A stretch of DNA of 64,000 bases, taken from assembly GCA_009760855.2 (NCBI GenBank), contig WPIO01000129.1, positions 908,001 to 972,000 on the forward strand. Reading direction: 5' to 3'. Position numbers and translations under genes: made by a program. The first letter of the stretch is position 1. Every line of letters starts with the position of its first letter. The notes below the pieces were generated by a model that saw only the letters and a program-made list of their open reading frames with translations, had not been told where the DNA came from and did not search any database. This document shows positions 11,505-22,554 of this stretch, one piece after another. This stretch comes from Cristatella mucedo (lineage: Eukaryota; Bryozoa; Phylactolaemata; Cristatellidae).

Positions 11505-11770
11505 TAAAAATAATAGTAGGTATTCAGTATAGCACCACAGGAGAACTAAATCTCAATACAGGCTCTTTGAAATATACTGCACGAGAAGCAATAGCTGCTA
11601 ACGGCCTGCACATATGCTTATCATGCTTCGTTAGACAGCCAGCAAAAGCACACAAATATTGTGGTGAGCGCACACAAGAAGACACTGGGGACTAAGACCC
11701 GGTCAGTGGGACCCCTGGTTGAGTAGCATGCAAAGAATCATGCACAGTAAGCATGCAAGGCAACAGCAAA
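11505..11770 (-). mobile_element. LINE 3'-end fragment (divergent subfamily)
   Basis: It has a reversed LINE tail (GAGAACTAAATCTC) and a 3'UTR with GGACCCCTGGTT and CATGCAAG blocks that also occur at 57560-57760. No protein-coding part remains. Confidence 0.55.
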
Positions 11771-11779
11771 CGTGTGCTC

Positions 11780-13790
11780 CCCCTTACTTGTCACAAGCAA
11801 GCGGCCGCAGCAAGCAGCCACACTGAGACTTCTGCACCTTCGGCGCCATCGTCTGCTTAGATTGTCTCCTCTCTTTATCTGTGTCGGAATAACTGCCTCT
11901 GCTGCTGCTGGTCGTTGCTTGCAGCATCGAGACGGCTCGATCTATCTGTGTTGCTCTGGCCATGGCCTGTGCATGATCGTTTGCCATTCAGCACGAGAGT
12001 CACGGGTTCCAGTCAGATCTGTCTGCTCTGTTCTTTTCAGAGATTCTCGAAAAATGATGTCACATAGAACTCAGAGAGCCAATTAGGTACATGGTCGGAG
12101 TTTATCCTACGATATATATATATATATCTTTGTGAGCAAATATGTATACGTTGAGCACCTATGCCTTGTTTAGTGGGCTGTGGGTGCTGAGGACGTATGC
12201 CTTATTTGGTACGCGGCGGCGCGAATACAGCCTGCCTCCAAGATGCAACGTATTTTTCGTGCCCTTGACCTGCCTGCGATAGCCCTGTTATTGCTTGACT
12301 TTCCGCTCTCTGCTCGGCCATGCCTCTTTTCAGGCTGAGTTGGCTTTGTTTGACATTAGCTTTCGTTAAGTGTGCAAGGCGAAGCGACGCTGCTCTCAAA
12401 CTGGTTCGACTTGTCATTCGCAGCATATGCCTCAAACAGCTACCTTCCTGTACCCTTGCCTTTGTGTGCGTCGAATGCTGCTGCTACTGCTGCTGTTACT
12501 GTTACTGCTGCAGGAGCAGGAAATGTAGCCTGAAATGTGCATGCATGCACGGGTGACTGGCCGCCTTGGCAAAGCGGTGTTAGCAGGTGTTATTAGGTTA
12601 TCAAAAGGTCTACGTGCGGCCATCCAGGAATACCAGCTTCGCCTACCTGGATAAGGCTGGAAAAATCCACTGAACTGCTGCTGCTGCTGCTACCTAGTCG
12701 CTTGTTTTAACGTGCAGAGCCAGTTTTGCTGCCGCCTGCGTCTTCCACTTGCACTCCCATTTATGTGTCTGCTGGCATTTTTTTTTAATTTAACCGTTTA
12801 TCTTTCAACATTTTGCTTTTTTCATTGTGGCTGGATGCACTTCACAGCACTGAACTTGTGCGACCATGAGCAGCGGCCGTGGACCCGGCTTCTGTCGAGG
12901 CATATGCATCTCTGAAATTAAAGACTGTAAAATATTAAGTCGCTCTTTGTTAACCGCCGATCACTGCATGGAACATTTATTGGTTGTGCCGTTACTTGCC
13001 GTTACTGGCAGTGGCAATGGGGTGATGCACACGTTGTAGGCAAAGTCTTCCCCGGCGATCTTTGATCGGTAATGAATATAAAATAGCCTTTCTAATGTGG
13101 TCGTGTAACTAATAGAGGCCAGTGTTGTGGTTTGTTACGATGACCACGGAGGAGCGAAGAGCTCGAATCCTGACGTTATAGAAATCAAAGAGAGTGAGAG
13201 GGCCTGAGCAGCTATGCTATGGCTAGGCTGGCTTGTCACTCACTCTGCTGCCCAGCTAACTGTTCCAAGCTTCTAAAGCAGCCATGTCGGATTCTCTTCG
13301 ATCCTGCATTGGGATGCACTATTCCCTTCGATACGATCTTCGTAAGCAGCTAGGCATTTCTTGTTGCAGTGGCTACAGAGGGGTCGTTATAGTTTGCGAA
13401 TTTTTCCTATAATCGCAGATTCATTTACCTGAATTTTACTAGCTCGAGATTGAACCAAACGCATTGGAGGTTTTCTCTATTGGCGATCGTGTGTAACTCG
13501 TGCGATATTTGTAACTCGGCCGTGTCACTCGCCGATGTCTTGCTGAAATCAAGTCCTCCTGTAAGATGTCCGACAAGAACTCATTGTACAATCTTAAGTG
13601 TGAGCAAGCTTTCAATAGGCTAACGAGGCTCACCGAAAAAGCTTGCAGCTTCAAGTTTGCTAGCGCTTAAGCCTCGCGGTACCTCGTCACGAGCTACTGC
13701 TAGCTAATTTTCATTCTTGCCCAGTGCTAATCGTGGTCAGTGCAACTCGAGCCTGTGCATCAACTTCTTGCTTTGACCCAGATTGTGCTC
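11780..13790. other. Intergenic stretch, no confident gene
   Basis: Short CTG/TGC triplet runs (12478-12510, 12676-12691), an (AT)n run at 12113-12127 and ordinary unique sequence. A block at 12718-12950 follows a good acceptor (AACGTGCAG) and ends near ATTAAA (12918). It could be a terminal exon, but it shows no protein similarity. Confidence 0.4.
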
Positions 13791-13794
13791 CGAG

Positions 13795-14035
13795 CTCGCA
13801 TCAGCAAGAGGGAGATTATAAATTGTGCAAAGAAGTGGACCAAGCACAGAGCTCTGGGTATCCCGTGCTTTAGTTGTTCCTAGGACGATATTTGCCTGTT
13901 CACATCAATACTCTGGAATCTCCAATTGAGATAGGACCTAAACCATTGCAATGCAGAGCCATTAACCATTGCAATGCCAGTGATGCCCAGACCAGATGGG
14001 AGGCGTTCGAGAATGACTTGGCGATCAATAAATAG
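13795..14035 (-). mobile_element. L2-like LINE fragment (RT core)
   Basis: Reversed RT segment matching 30345-30560: CAGCAAGAGGGAGA, TCAATACTCTGGA and GAGATAGGACCT..ACCATTGCA appear in the same order and spacing. It has a small internal duplication (CATTGCAATGC twice). Confidence 0.8.
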
Positions 14036-14344
14036 CCTTGAGCATACAAAGTGAGCAATATTTCACTGCTGCTCGCCTATTTACAAAAGGGTACAGCGTA
14101 AATAATGCCACTAAAAAGTTCGCATACACCAACGAGGTAAAAATTCCTCCCACCAATAAATGGGCCAACAGCAATTCGACTAACTTCTCGTGCGGTTGTG
14201 CAGAAGGAGAACCTCTATTATTTCGTGGAGTGGTTGTCATTGCTATGATTTTAGCACTTTAGTAAAGTGATTTTGGCTCTCGGCATTATTGTTCGTCCAG
14301 AGCTCCGGGTGAACTTCGACCGGCGGGCTACCTCGAACACGTCA

Positions 14345-14470
14345 AATCTGAGCTTTAATATTAAAGTAGTGGGCGATCCTTTATTGCCAGCTGCAAGCGG
14401 TGGTGAATGCCGTTAACTCTCTTCCGCTGCTATACAAATGAGGCTGTTAAATCAGCTAGTATTTAGGTAT
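14345..14470 (+). mobile_element. SINE 3' half (family i)
   Basis: The GGGCGATCCTTTATTGCCAG..TGCAAGCGGTGG body and the TATACAAATGAGGCTGTTAA..CAGCTAGTATTTA end match the SINEs at 58690 and, reversed, 62518. Confidence 0.65.
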
Positions 14471-14709
14471 TAAAGTAGCATTCGGGCAGTGAAGCAGCAT
14501 TTGATCTCCTGGGACAGGACGAGTCAAGTTTTTCGCCCTGCCTTCGTGAACGAGATGGCTCTTAGCTTCCAGCAGTACGGATGTCCGAAATATTTCCGAT
14601 GCATCACCTCTCGCCTTCGCTTTGCTAGCATCTCCACAGTACCAGCTTAATATCTGCGGACTGTATTCTTAACGTTTAGAGTGAAGTAAATAAGACAGAA
14701 TATGCATTT

Positions 14710-16012
14710 TGTAACGCCGAAGGCTCGGCGGGGTAGGCTTGACCTGCCGCTTACCTAGCGCCTAATGCCGTTCGGTGCGCGCCTACGCGCAATAAGCTGG
14801 CCGCCACGAAACGAGCGTTTCTGGCGCTGACCTACTTACCGTTACTAAAGGGGGTCGTGAGTCCGCGGCGTGAATTGGAAGCAAGACACACAGATTGGGG
14901 ATTTTACTGAACTTTATTCGCAAGCGCGCAAAGTCGCTGCGCGTCTAGTTCAGCTTTATCTCCACACTCCTCGCACGTTCTCAGCTACACTAACACTCTA
15001 GCGGAGGGAATACTCCTCCACACTAAGCGCGACCCGGACCCTAAACCCTAACCGGTGAACTAGGAATCCGTTCCTGCCTGTGCCGAGGGAATACCCCAAA
15101 CACGCCAACTTAAACACTCTAGCGGAGGGAATACTTTTCCACACTGAAGTGCGAACCGTAGTCTAAACCCAACCCGGAGAACTAGAACTCGGTTTCCACC
15201 AGTGCGGCAGGAATACTCCACACACGCCAACTCGAGCACTCCTGCGGAGGAAATACTTCTCCACACAGAAGCGCGAACCGGAGCCCAAACCCTACCCGGA
15301 GAACTAGGGCTCCACAGACACCAACTACCTTAGCTCGCACCGGAAAATCCCTATGCCGAGACCACGTGCTAGCGCGAACACACAAAACACGAAAGAACAC
15401 AAAATGCCAGCTCGGGCGCGATACGACCGTGTTCGGTGGAGTTCCACCGAATCCTCCTAGCGCTGTCTCGTCCTGTTCCGTCCATCGTCGGCGGACAGCC
15501 CGCCCTCCTCCCTCACTTTCAGAGAAACGAGTGCCCGACGGCGTCGAGGCGCAGAGCCGGACCAAAGACAAAAGACACGAGGCCAAGAGCGAGCGTCGCT
15601 CGACTTTTAAATACCTAGCTGAGACAATGGGGCAAGAGCTTAGTGGTATTGGGCCCGACACCAGGGCCCATTACGGTAAGGAACTAATACCGGCACTAGG
15701 CCACTGGAATGTCCCCCCCTGTCCAGCTTGAATGGCGAATGGGTTCCAGACGATTCTTTCTTGGAAAGAGGGAAGGCGGGGGTTGACAGGCCAGCCAACA
15801 TCTATCAGCAGCTTCCGTGAGTATCGGACCAATTCTAAAGGCCGAATCGCCGCCGCTCGTCTCAGAGCTTCCTGGCCTGCTCCTACGCGCTTCCTCTCTA
15901 ACCGCACTGACGCTCCTCTCTGGCTCACTGCTCCAGGACAAAGGGGCTCTAGCCCGCCGCCGAACAGCTCTTGTTCGCGCTAAAATTCAGCCAAAGCCAG
16001 CAGGGCGCTACA
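14710..16012. mobile_element. Solo LTR (Ty3/Gypsy-like size) with 4-bp target duplication
   Basis: The block starts TGTAACGCC and ends GGCGCTACA. The ends are imperfect inverted repeats (8 of 9) with the TG..CA termini of LTRs. The 4 bases before (14706-14709) and after (16013-16016) are both ATTT, as expected for a target-site duplication. It is 1303 bp long and GC-richer than its flanks, with no retroviral-type protein inside or beside it, so it reads as a solo LTR left by recombination. The superfamily is inferred only from size and a 4-bp duplication. Confidence 0.7.
14993..15315 (+). repeat. 121-bp tandem repeat inside the LTR, about 2.7 copies
   Basis: Units start at 14993, 15114 and 15235. 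Each opens with (A/G)CACTC(T/C)(A/T)GCGGAGG and carries AATACT..CCACAC and CGGAGAACTAG blocks. Such arrays in LTRs often form by replication slippage within the U3 part. Here that is inference. Confidence 0.85.
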
Positions 16013-16204
16013 ATTTGGCGTTATGGAAGAATGGTCTGCTCGTTTGTTGTAGCCAAAAGCCCATGCACCGGTGTCAAAGCCGTGGAATACTGCAACCCTT
16101 TAGAAAAAATCTGAGAAATTCTCAGCTTTGAGAAACCGTGCACAAATAGTGGCCCAAGAAATTGCGACTATTTCTTCCTAGTGTTTCCCTGTTGATGAGA
16201 AGCG

Positions 16205-16350
16205 AGTATAAAGAAATAAATATAGTTAGTTTGTATAGCGCCCTAAGAGAACTTAGTCTCTATTCAGGCGCTTCACATATGCCAGGGGGTTCGATACGAC
16301 GACCTCAGCCATACCTTGATCGGGGAGAGCACCATTACCGCTGGACCGAA
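16205..16350 (-). mobile_element. tRNA-derived SINE with LINE-like tail (family ii)
   Basis: The reversed LINE-like tail TAGCGCCCTAAGAGAACTTAG is followed by a reversed B-box region (GGGTTCGATACGACG) and a reversed A-box side (GAGCACCATTACCGC). It is collinear with 11165-11335. Confidence 0.7.
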
Positions 16351-16359
16351 CCAACGAAG

Positions 16360-18030
16360 GCATCACTATCGACATTGTGCATTTTATGAAGATCGAGATT
16401 TGTTGAACTTGACAGCAGAGTAATCGTTTGTCCATAATCTGCCTCTGGCAAAAGACAGTGAATGTCGAATGTCTTGCCCAAGGAAATGCCGGCGGCAGAG
16501 AGCTCTTGCTCCGCTTAATGGTCAGAACTGCCGACGCAGGTGGTCTCAGGTTTCGTACAGCAATCAACTGTATAAATAAACATGTGATTCAGCAATGTCG
16601 TGAACGTTAACTCTAAAACGCATGATTGCATTTGGCTGGCGATAACTAGACAAAGTGTGCATCAATTTCGACCATCGCCCGAAGGGTAGCTTTTCTTTGC
16701 CCCGCGCATTGCGGCCTTGTGCTCCATCGGGTTTAGTTACTTGCCGTCATGCGTTGGGTTGGTGCGCACTGAGGTGTGCTGTCATGCGATGTTATATATC
16801 TCTCGCATTGTTCAGGAGCTCCAGACCACTCCGGAGCCTCGGCATTTTAATGCGGTTGGGTCCAGCATCGTCCTCACCACAAGACATTGCACGGACAGGT
16901 ATTTTCCATCTGCAAAAGCGGTGGCGACTAATGCCACAAAACTGCACGCGGGATGCACCAGCAGGATTGAGTGCTTCACTCTTCGCCGACGCCGACAGGC
17001 CTAGTTCACATATCGTCGCTGCCCAGATCAGTTTTTTAGTTAGATCGCTCGGTCTACTCTCCAGTAGTAGTCTCCACTGCTCAGCTTGCAGCGGGGCCAG
17101 ACTGCTGCCGATCTTCGCTCGAGGAAAGCCTAAAGGCTAGCTTTGTCGCCGATCCAGGCCTATCACCCAGCTACTAACCTACGTAGACGGCCACCAGTTA
17201 ACGCTCATCCTTGGAAGGAGAAGCGGACACCTTTCTCTTGGTGAGGATTGCTTTTGCACTGGGGCAGCTCTCAGGCTAGCCGAGATAGCCCTTACCTTAG
17301 TGGGTCCGACTAGGGTACCTAGAGCAACCCGTAGCGGGCGGACCACTGCTAACGACGCAGGCGTGTGGTGGCTTATTGCAGTCGGGCTTCGGGAGTTCTC
17401 ACGCAGTTAACTCCGTCGGTCAAGCCGCGTAAACGCGTAGGGTAGTTCATTATAATCGGGCGTCAGGAGTTCGCGCAGTTAACTCCGTCGGTCCGGTGTT
17501 TGCCGCCTAAAGTGCTTGCGCCGGTGCGTAACCGCTAGTAACAGGCCCACAATAAACTGTTGCTTTCGGTACCCAGTTGTGGCCGCATGTGTTTTAACCG
17601 CGCTGCACTACACCGATTACCGGTAGAGAGCCGGGGGACGAGCTTCTGCTCTGTAACACTTATAAATTGCCGCCTGGCTCGGATGTACGTCTTAGATTCG
17701 GAGTATTTATCTTGTGCGGTAGTACCTTTGGCGACCTAGCAGCTCTGCCCAGGCGTGCACGGCGAGGTAGTTGACCCCTGCTGCGGTAGACGTTTAGGAA
17801 AGGTAGCGATGTCGCCTGTGCCGCGCATCGGTTCATCGGCGCTGGAAGCTGACTCTCAGACGAAATCGTGGACACGGATCCATAGCCGATTTGTAGGGCT
17901 TCTGGCGTTCAACCAAATGGCGTCGAATCCAGCCGCTATTCGGAGGCACCTCGCGAGAATGGAGTACTGGTGGATTTCAATTTCAACTACCGCAATCCAG
18001 CGCGATCCACTAGTTAAGCTAAATTTGACA
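16360..18030. other. GC-rich unclassified block
   Basis: It has a TATATATC box (16793), CACAATAAAC (17549) and a possible LTR-like end CGCTGCACTACA (17601-17612). A 76-codon open frame starts at ATG 17809 (MSPVPRIGSSALEADS..) and ends at 18039, with no motif I recognise. It may be remnants of an LTR retrotransposon. The evidence is too thin to call one. Confidence 0.3.
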
Positions 18031-18039
18031 GGAAACTAG

Positions 18040-18700
18040 GGCACAAAGCTCCAATTTTTAGTTAATATTGTAGAATATCGTCGTTTTTATACGTTATTTA
18101 TACGTTATACGTTATTTATACACCAACCAAATGAAAAAATTGTGAAATTTGGATGGTGTTTACAATAGTCTTTACCCCAATAAATTGTACTATATATGAA
18201 CTATAAATTATATATATAAATGTATACATATTAAACTATATATTATAAGATATGTTATATTAATTATAAACTATAACTCAAAAGCTGCTCTTCCGATTGC
18301 ATATAACAGTACATTCTGTGACGAGCGTGTTCGCAAAATCTCACCAAAATTGGCCGGGGTGTCCTCGCCAAAAGTCCCTGCAATCGACTGCTACGGCCCA
18401 CGGAAATACCACAATCCACTGCAATCTACCGCAGAACGATTGGGATATATATTACACCGAACTCCAATTTTTGCCGCATATTAAAGCACCCTGTATTAAG
18501 TGCACACTCAATTAAATCCAAGTTGTTGTGCAACCGCGCTCTCTGGCAATGCCCGGTAGTCGCTCGAAATGGCATGGGCAAAATACGCAATCCGCTCTAA
18601 TCTACCGCAAATCATCCTCAAATTGTCAACGCGGAGCCACAATCGAAGTTTAATCGGCCAAGTTAATCGGCTTTCCCTAAACAACTAGTCTCGGCAGCGT
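18040..18700 (+). repeat. Copies of the ~170-bp satellite found inside the hAT element
   Basis: 18282-18660 is collinear with 34640-35090 of the hAT internal array. The same order of blocks appears: GATTGCATAT..CA, TGCAATCGACTGC, CAATCCACTGCAATCTACC, CCGAACTCCAATTTT, GCATATTAAAG, ACCGCAAATCATCCTCAAAT. An AT-rich (TATA)n tract (18090-18280) precedes it. Confidence 0.75.
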
Positions 18701-18765
18701 CCGACGCGCAAATAGAACGCCTCCTCAGGCGCAGTCATCGCCCCGAGACTCAGGTCCGCATTAAT

Positions 18766-18774
18766 ACACACACA

Positions 18775-18848
<74 letters not shown>

Positions 18849-18849
18849 A
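18766..18849 (+). repeat. (CA)n microsatellite
   Basis: About 42 CA units with two interruptions, at the edge of the LINE insertion described next. Confidence 0.98.
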
Positions 18850-18992
18850 GATAACAGCGTCCATACCAGTAAATTTTGGTAGGCCATAAACTGGCTGCTA
18901 CGCGATCAACACTGTCGGCGAGCGATAAACTGGCCGCGGCGCGAGTAACGCGCCCGTACGCGGCAACGGGCCGTCAACCAGCCGCAGCCTCG

Positions 18993-20456
18993 TTTGTAAC
19001 ATTCAAGCAAATCTAGCTTTCTCTTTGCCTGCCGATGGACAGTCGTTCCTGATCTTTTGTTTCCTTGATCTTGTGTATGCTTTTTAAAGCTTGCGCTTAG
19101 TAGACCTGGCCAGTTTAATGTCTGTGGTAAACCATAGGCCGTCTGGGCGGAGGGTGCACAGTGCCCTTAGTCAGAGGTGCAAACTCGTCGAGCGTGTCAG
19201 CTAGTGTCGTGTTTTAGCTATCTACCAATGACAACAGATCGGAGGGAGGACTGAGCAGCAGAGGCGAAGCAGATTTTCTCGCACGGACAGCATCGATGTC
19301 AAGGGTCTTGAGGTTTCGCGATTCACAGGTTATTTTAGAGGAGGAGGTGGGCACACACCGTAGACTGAATGAGATCCGCATCTGGTCTGATAAGCAGAAT
19401 TTGGTAATACTTGGAGATGACAAAGTGCAGTTGTATGAGAAAATCTGGTCGAGTTTGTGACTCTTGATGTGAGTAGGGCCATGCACATGAGCCACAAGAG
19501 AAAACGAGTCAGTCAATGCACGAAATTCAGCGCTGAAGGCGTCAGATAAGTTATCGAAGTGAACGTTGAAATCAGCCATAACGAGGAAGGATCTATTTCT
19601 TGCACACAGAATCGAAATGAGATCGGAGAAATCTGAGATAAAGGATTTGGTACCTGGTGGGCTATAGATTACCGCCACTATCGGTTGCTGGTTTTTGGTT
19701 GAGGCCAAGACAATTGATTCAAAAGTCTGCTTCGAGGGTACTGCAAATAGCTTGAAGTTGAATTTCGAGCGCACGATAAAAGCAACTCCACTTCCAGTTT
19801 TGATTGATCTAGGGGTGTGAAAGAATGAGAAACCAGCCGGGGTAGCGTCTTAAATTGTTGGGCAGTTTATCGATTTTAGCCAAGTTTCACTTTGGGCGAG
19901 CAGGTCAATACCATTTTCAGAAATAAGGTCGCTTATTACCAGAGGTTTATTGCACATTGAGCGAAGATTCCAAAGGCAAGCGTTAAGTCTGGCCGATGGA
20001 GTTATAACAGGCCTGATGTTAAGTTAGAGAGATTAAGTTTGAGAGATTCACAGAGACGCATGTGGGGAGCGTGCTGAGTGGTTCGAGACAATGCTAGGAA
20101 TACCAAACGAGCGGATACTCAGCTCACGGGACCTGAGCTGGCGGTTCCGGCCACCGCGGCGGGTCCGGGGTGCTTTTCTTTTGTTAATGCATAGTTCACG
20201 AATCTCAGCAACCGCATTCATATCTACGTATACGATGTTCGCATGAACTTCGGTTTTCGGAAGAATCCTGCAACGAGCACGAACGCACGTGAGAGCGCTC
20301 TATGTGGCCGTCCAGCACGTCGAATGCATTCGTTGAAATAGATAATTAAGTGTTGTGATGCTCTTTGACCCAGAGAGTCACACCCGGTTAGCGGCGCCGG
20401 CCCTAGTACGCACCCCGAGGAGTGGTATACCGCAGAGCTTGCGAGCATAGCAAGCT
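18993..20456 (-). mobile_element. L2-like LINE, endonuclease to RT-start part, reversed
   Basis: The minus strand encodes an apurinic-type endonuclease. The start (NACLWNLRSMCNKPLVISD, then SETWLKS) is near 19985-19870. The centre (FIVRSKFNFKLFAVPS, PIVAVIYSPPG, FLVMADFNVHFDN) covers 19774-19560, followed by HVHGPTH..LDQIF and CESRNLKTLDIDAV. The linker to the RT (TLDEFAPLT-like) is at 19190-19020. A basic, Arg-rich stretch (APRTRRGGRNRQLRSREL) lies upstream at about 20190-20110. Frames are broken by stops. It ends abruptly at about 20456 against a forward-oriented LINE 3' end. Confidence 0.85.
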
Positions 20457-20467
20457 AGTTCAGCCTG

Positions 20468-20832
20468 ATTTGCTCCCAAAGCCTGGAACTCCCTCCCGAC
20501 CTGCGTCAGAACATCCCCTGACCTGACCACATTTAAAAGGAACCTAAAAACACACCTATTTAGGACAGCATTTAGTGGGTCCCTGTGATTCGTCCTTCAT
20601 GTGCTTGTGCGTGCTGACACTGTGCATGCTGCCACTAACCACATTTGCATGCTGACCGTGTGCATGTCACCCCTAACCATATTATTAATTTCGTTTGTTT
20701 TTCAAGCATGATTTTACTTACCATTCAATTGCATTTCACTTTACAGCAAATTTAAAGCGCCTAGAGAGAGATTAAGTTCTCTGAGGGCGCTTTATCAAGT
20801 GAATTATTATTATTATTATTATTATTATTTTG
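20468..20832 (+). mobile_element. L2-like LINE 3' end, forward
   Basis: The last RT residues (TGCTCCCAAAGCCTGGAACT, then CATTTAAAAGGAACCTAAAA) are followed by the full 3'UTR with GTAAGC-free AAAGCGCCTAGAGAGAGATT and a (TTA)n tail. With the reversed block before it, this looks like one 5'-inverted insertion. Confidence 0.85.
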
Positions 20833-20833
20833 A

Positions 20834-20965
20834 CGGGAGTCTTGCCGGTGCTCGCCCCGACTGATGTCCGGCCGAGGTTGTGGGCTCAATCCCCGTGGCG
20901 CAGGTGAAGCACCTGAAACGAGATTAAGTTTTCTCAGTGCTCTATATAAATGAATTATATAGTTT
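20834..20965 (+). mobile_element. tRNA-derived SINE with LINE-like tail (family ii)
   Basis: The B-box-like GTTGTGGGCTCAATCC (20878-20893) is followed by GAGATTAAGTTTTCTCAGTG and CTCTATATAAATGAATTATA, a tail copied from the LINE 3' end. It sits immediately after the (TTA)n tail of the preceding LINE. Confidence 0.65.
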
Positions 20966-20989
20966 TTATTTTCCCCTACAAAATCGGAG

Positions 20990-21760
20990 TCTTAATACGG
21001 TGTTCCGGTTTATGGAAAGTTTAGACGGCAGTCTTGCTCAAGTCTGGCTTCCTACTCGCTCCGCCCACGGGGCGTTCGTAGGCTAGCCGTGGCGTTTCTC
21101 AGCGGCCAGGCTTCGCTAACGCAATCCTGTAGAATGAAACCTGTCCGTCATAGCCTTTATTGCTCGCCGCCTTAAAGTTTGATTCTCAAAAATTGAAATT
21201 CCGAATTCAATCTGTCAAATAAACAGGGACTCGCCAGGAACGCATCAGTACTTTTGCAGGTCAATTCGTCCGCTATTACTTGCTAAGCAACGCAGTAGCC
21301 GCGGCCTGAACGGCGTCTGTGATTGGTCACTTACTAAGGCTAAAAAAGTGGGACCGCATTTGGCTGCTGACTCTTCGCTAAGTCTGGACCGCCCCACGGT
21401 ATTAGTGACGTATACACGGAAGACTCGAGTTGATAGGAAGGAAGACTCAAACGTCTAAACCAGCCAGCTTGAACCGATAGTAGGCGTGGCTACCGTCGGA
21501 CTTGCGGTCGGGTGGTGGCGGACTTTTTCTGTCGCTGCCGCGACCGGATTGATAAGCCTGGCTTACGGTCTACATCGTTTCGAAATATTGGATTTCGGGC
21601 GTTTCTAGTCCCGCAGCTCCGTCAGTTCCGGCTGGTTAGTTTAAGTTTAAGCCGCGAGCTGTTACGCCTTTCGCAGCATCTTTTTACGCCTCGGGCTGCG
21701 TGACCCGATGAGATAACCTGCCGACTATCCGCGTTCGCTCGAGTGCTCGCTGCCCGTTCA
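20990..21760. other. GC-rich unique stretch
   Basis: It contains CCAAT-type (GTGATTGGTCAC, 21319) and short direct motifs. A 63-codon plus frame (21512-21703) has no recognised motif. It could be old LTR sequence or regulatory DNA. I see nothing decisive. Confidence 0.3.
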
Positions 21761-21884
21761 TGCCTAAAGCGTTCCAAGCTGTTCCCTTCCTTCCCGTTCT
21801 AATGACCGAGAGATACGTATGCACGATACGGTTACGCTTACAACTTGGCAATTGGACGGCACGTTTAGTGGAAGCCTCTGGAAG

Positions 21885-22042
21885 GTTATTTGCATGCTGA
21901 CCCTGTGCATGTCTCCCCTAACCGTTTTATTCATGTTGTTTATCAAGCATGATACCACTCACGATTCGATCGTGCTTCCCTGTGCAGCAAATGTAAAGCG
22001 CCTAGAAAGAGACTGAGTTCTCTGAGGGCGCTTTATCAAGTG

Positions 22043-22073
<31 letters not shown>
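21885..22073 (+). mobile_element. LINE 3' end fragment
   Basis: TTTGCATGCTGACCCTGTGC, then AAAGCGCCTAGAAAGAGACT and GGGCGCTTTATCAAGTGCAT, with a (TTA)n tail. It is a 5'-truncated copy. Confidence 0.85.
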
Positions 22074-22079
22074 TGCACT

Positions 22080-22550
22080 TCTGTTGACAGCCAGACGATT
22101 TCAAAATAAGATCTGTGGGTGGACAGAACACTTCTCGGACTGTAGCGGGAGGACGCTTATTAGCAGCTGGGTTTACCTGCAATCCACGAAGGTTCTCAGA
22201 ATGTATCTCGGTGTACAACGTGGTCCTCTCAGATGAGAATCTGACTAACCTCACTATCGCTCTCATCCAGCAGGCAGATATCCACATCAATCGTGCTACC
22301 GAGATGACTTTAGCTTCACGAAGCAGGACCTCGAAGACACGCGTGAGATAATGTACCACCTGGGTCTCGGATACTTCCATATTCCAGGAGATATATCCCA
22401 TCTAATGACCTCTGTCTTCGCCGTGGTGAACAGTACAGCCAATTTCCGGCTGTTTCGGCACCTGTTTAACTGCGAGAAAGCTTACGCATGGTCAATTCAA
22501 AGCCACAGGCCAGTTTTCCGTGATGTCTCTGCTTGTTCTGCATGATTTTT
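22080..22550. other. Unclassified, possibly decayed coding sequence
   Basis: Frames on both strands look protein-like but do not match anything I know. On the plus strand, DDFSFTKQDLEDTREIMYHL then GLGYFHIPGDISHLM runs at 22293-22410. On the minus strand, 22069-22401 is open for 110 codons (ENLRGLQVNPAANKRPPATV). It is wedged between two LINE copies, so it is probably an old mobile-element or host-gene fragment. Confidence 0.35.
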
Positions 22551-22554
22551 ATAA

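Noticed and set aside
15366-15731. 121-codon plus-strand frame
   Set aside because: It lies wholly inside the solo LTR, has no known domain and continues from the tandem-repeat area. Likely GC-rich chance.
16596-17612. Possible second LTR (TGTCGTGAACG..CGCTGCACTACA) followed by a gag-like frame at 17809-18039
   Set aside because: The ends match only loosely, the next bases are not a tRNA primer-binding site, no target duplication was found and the frame has no gag motif.
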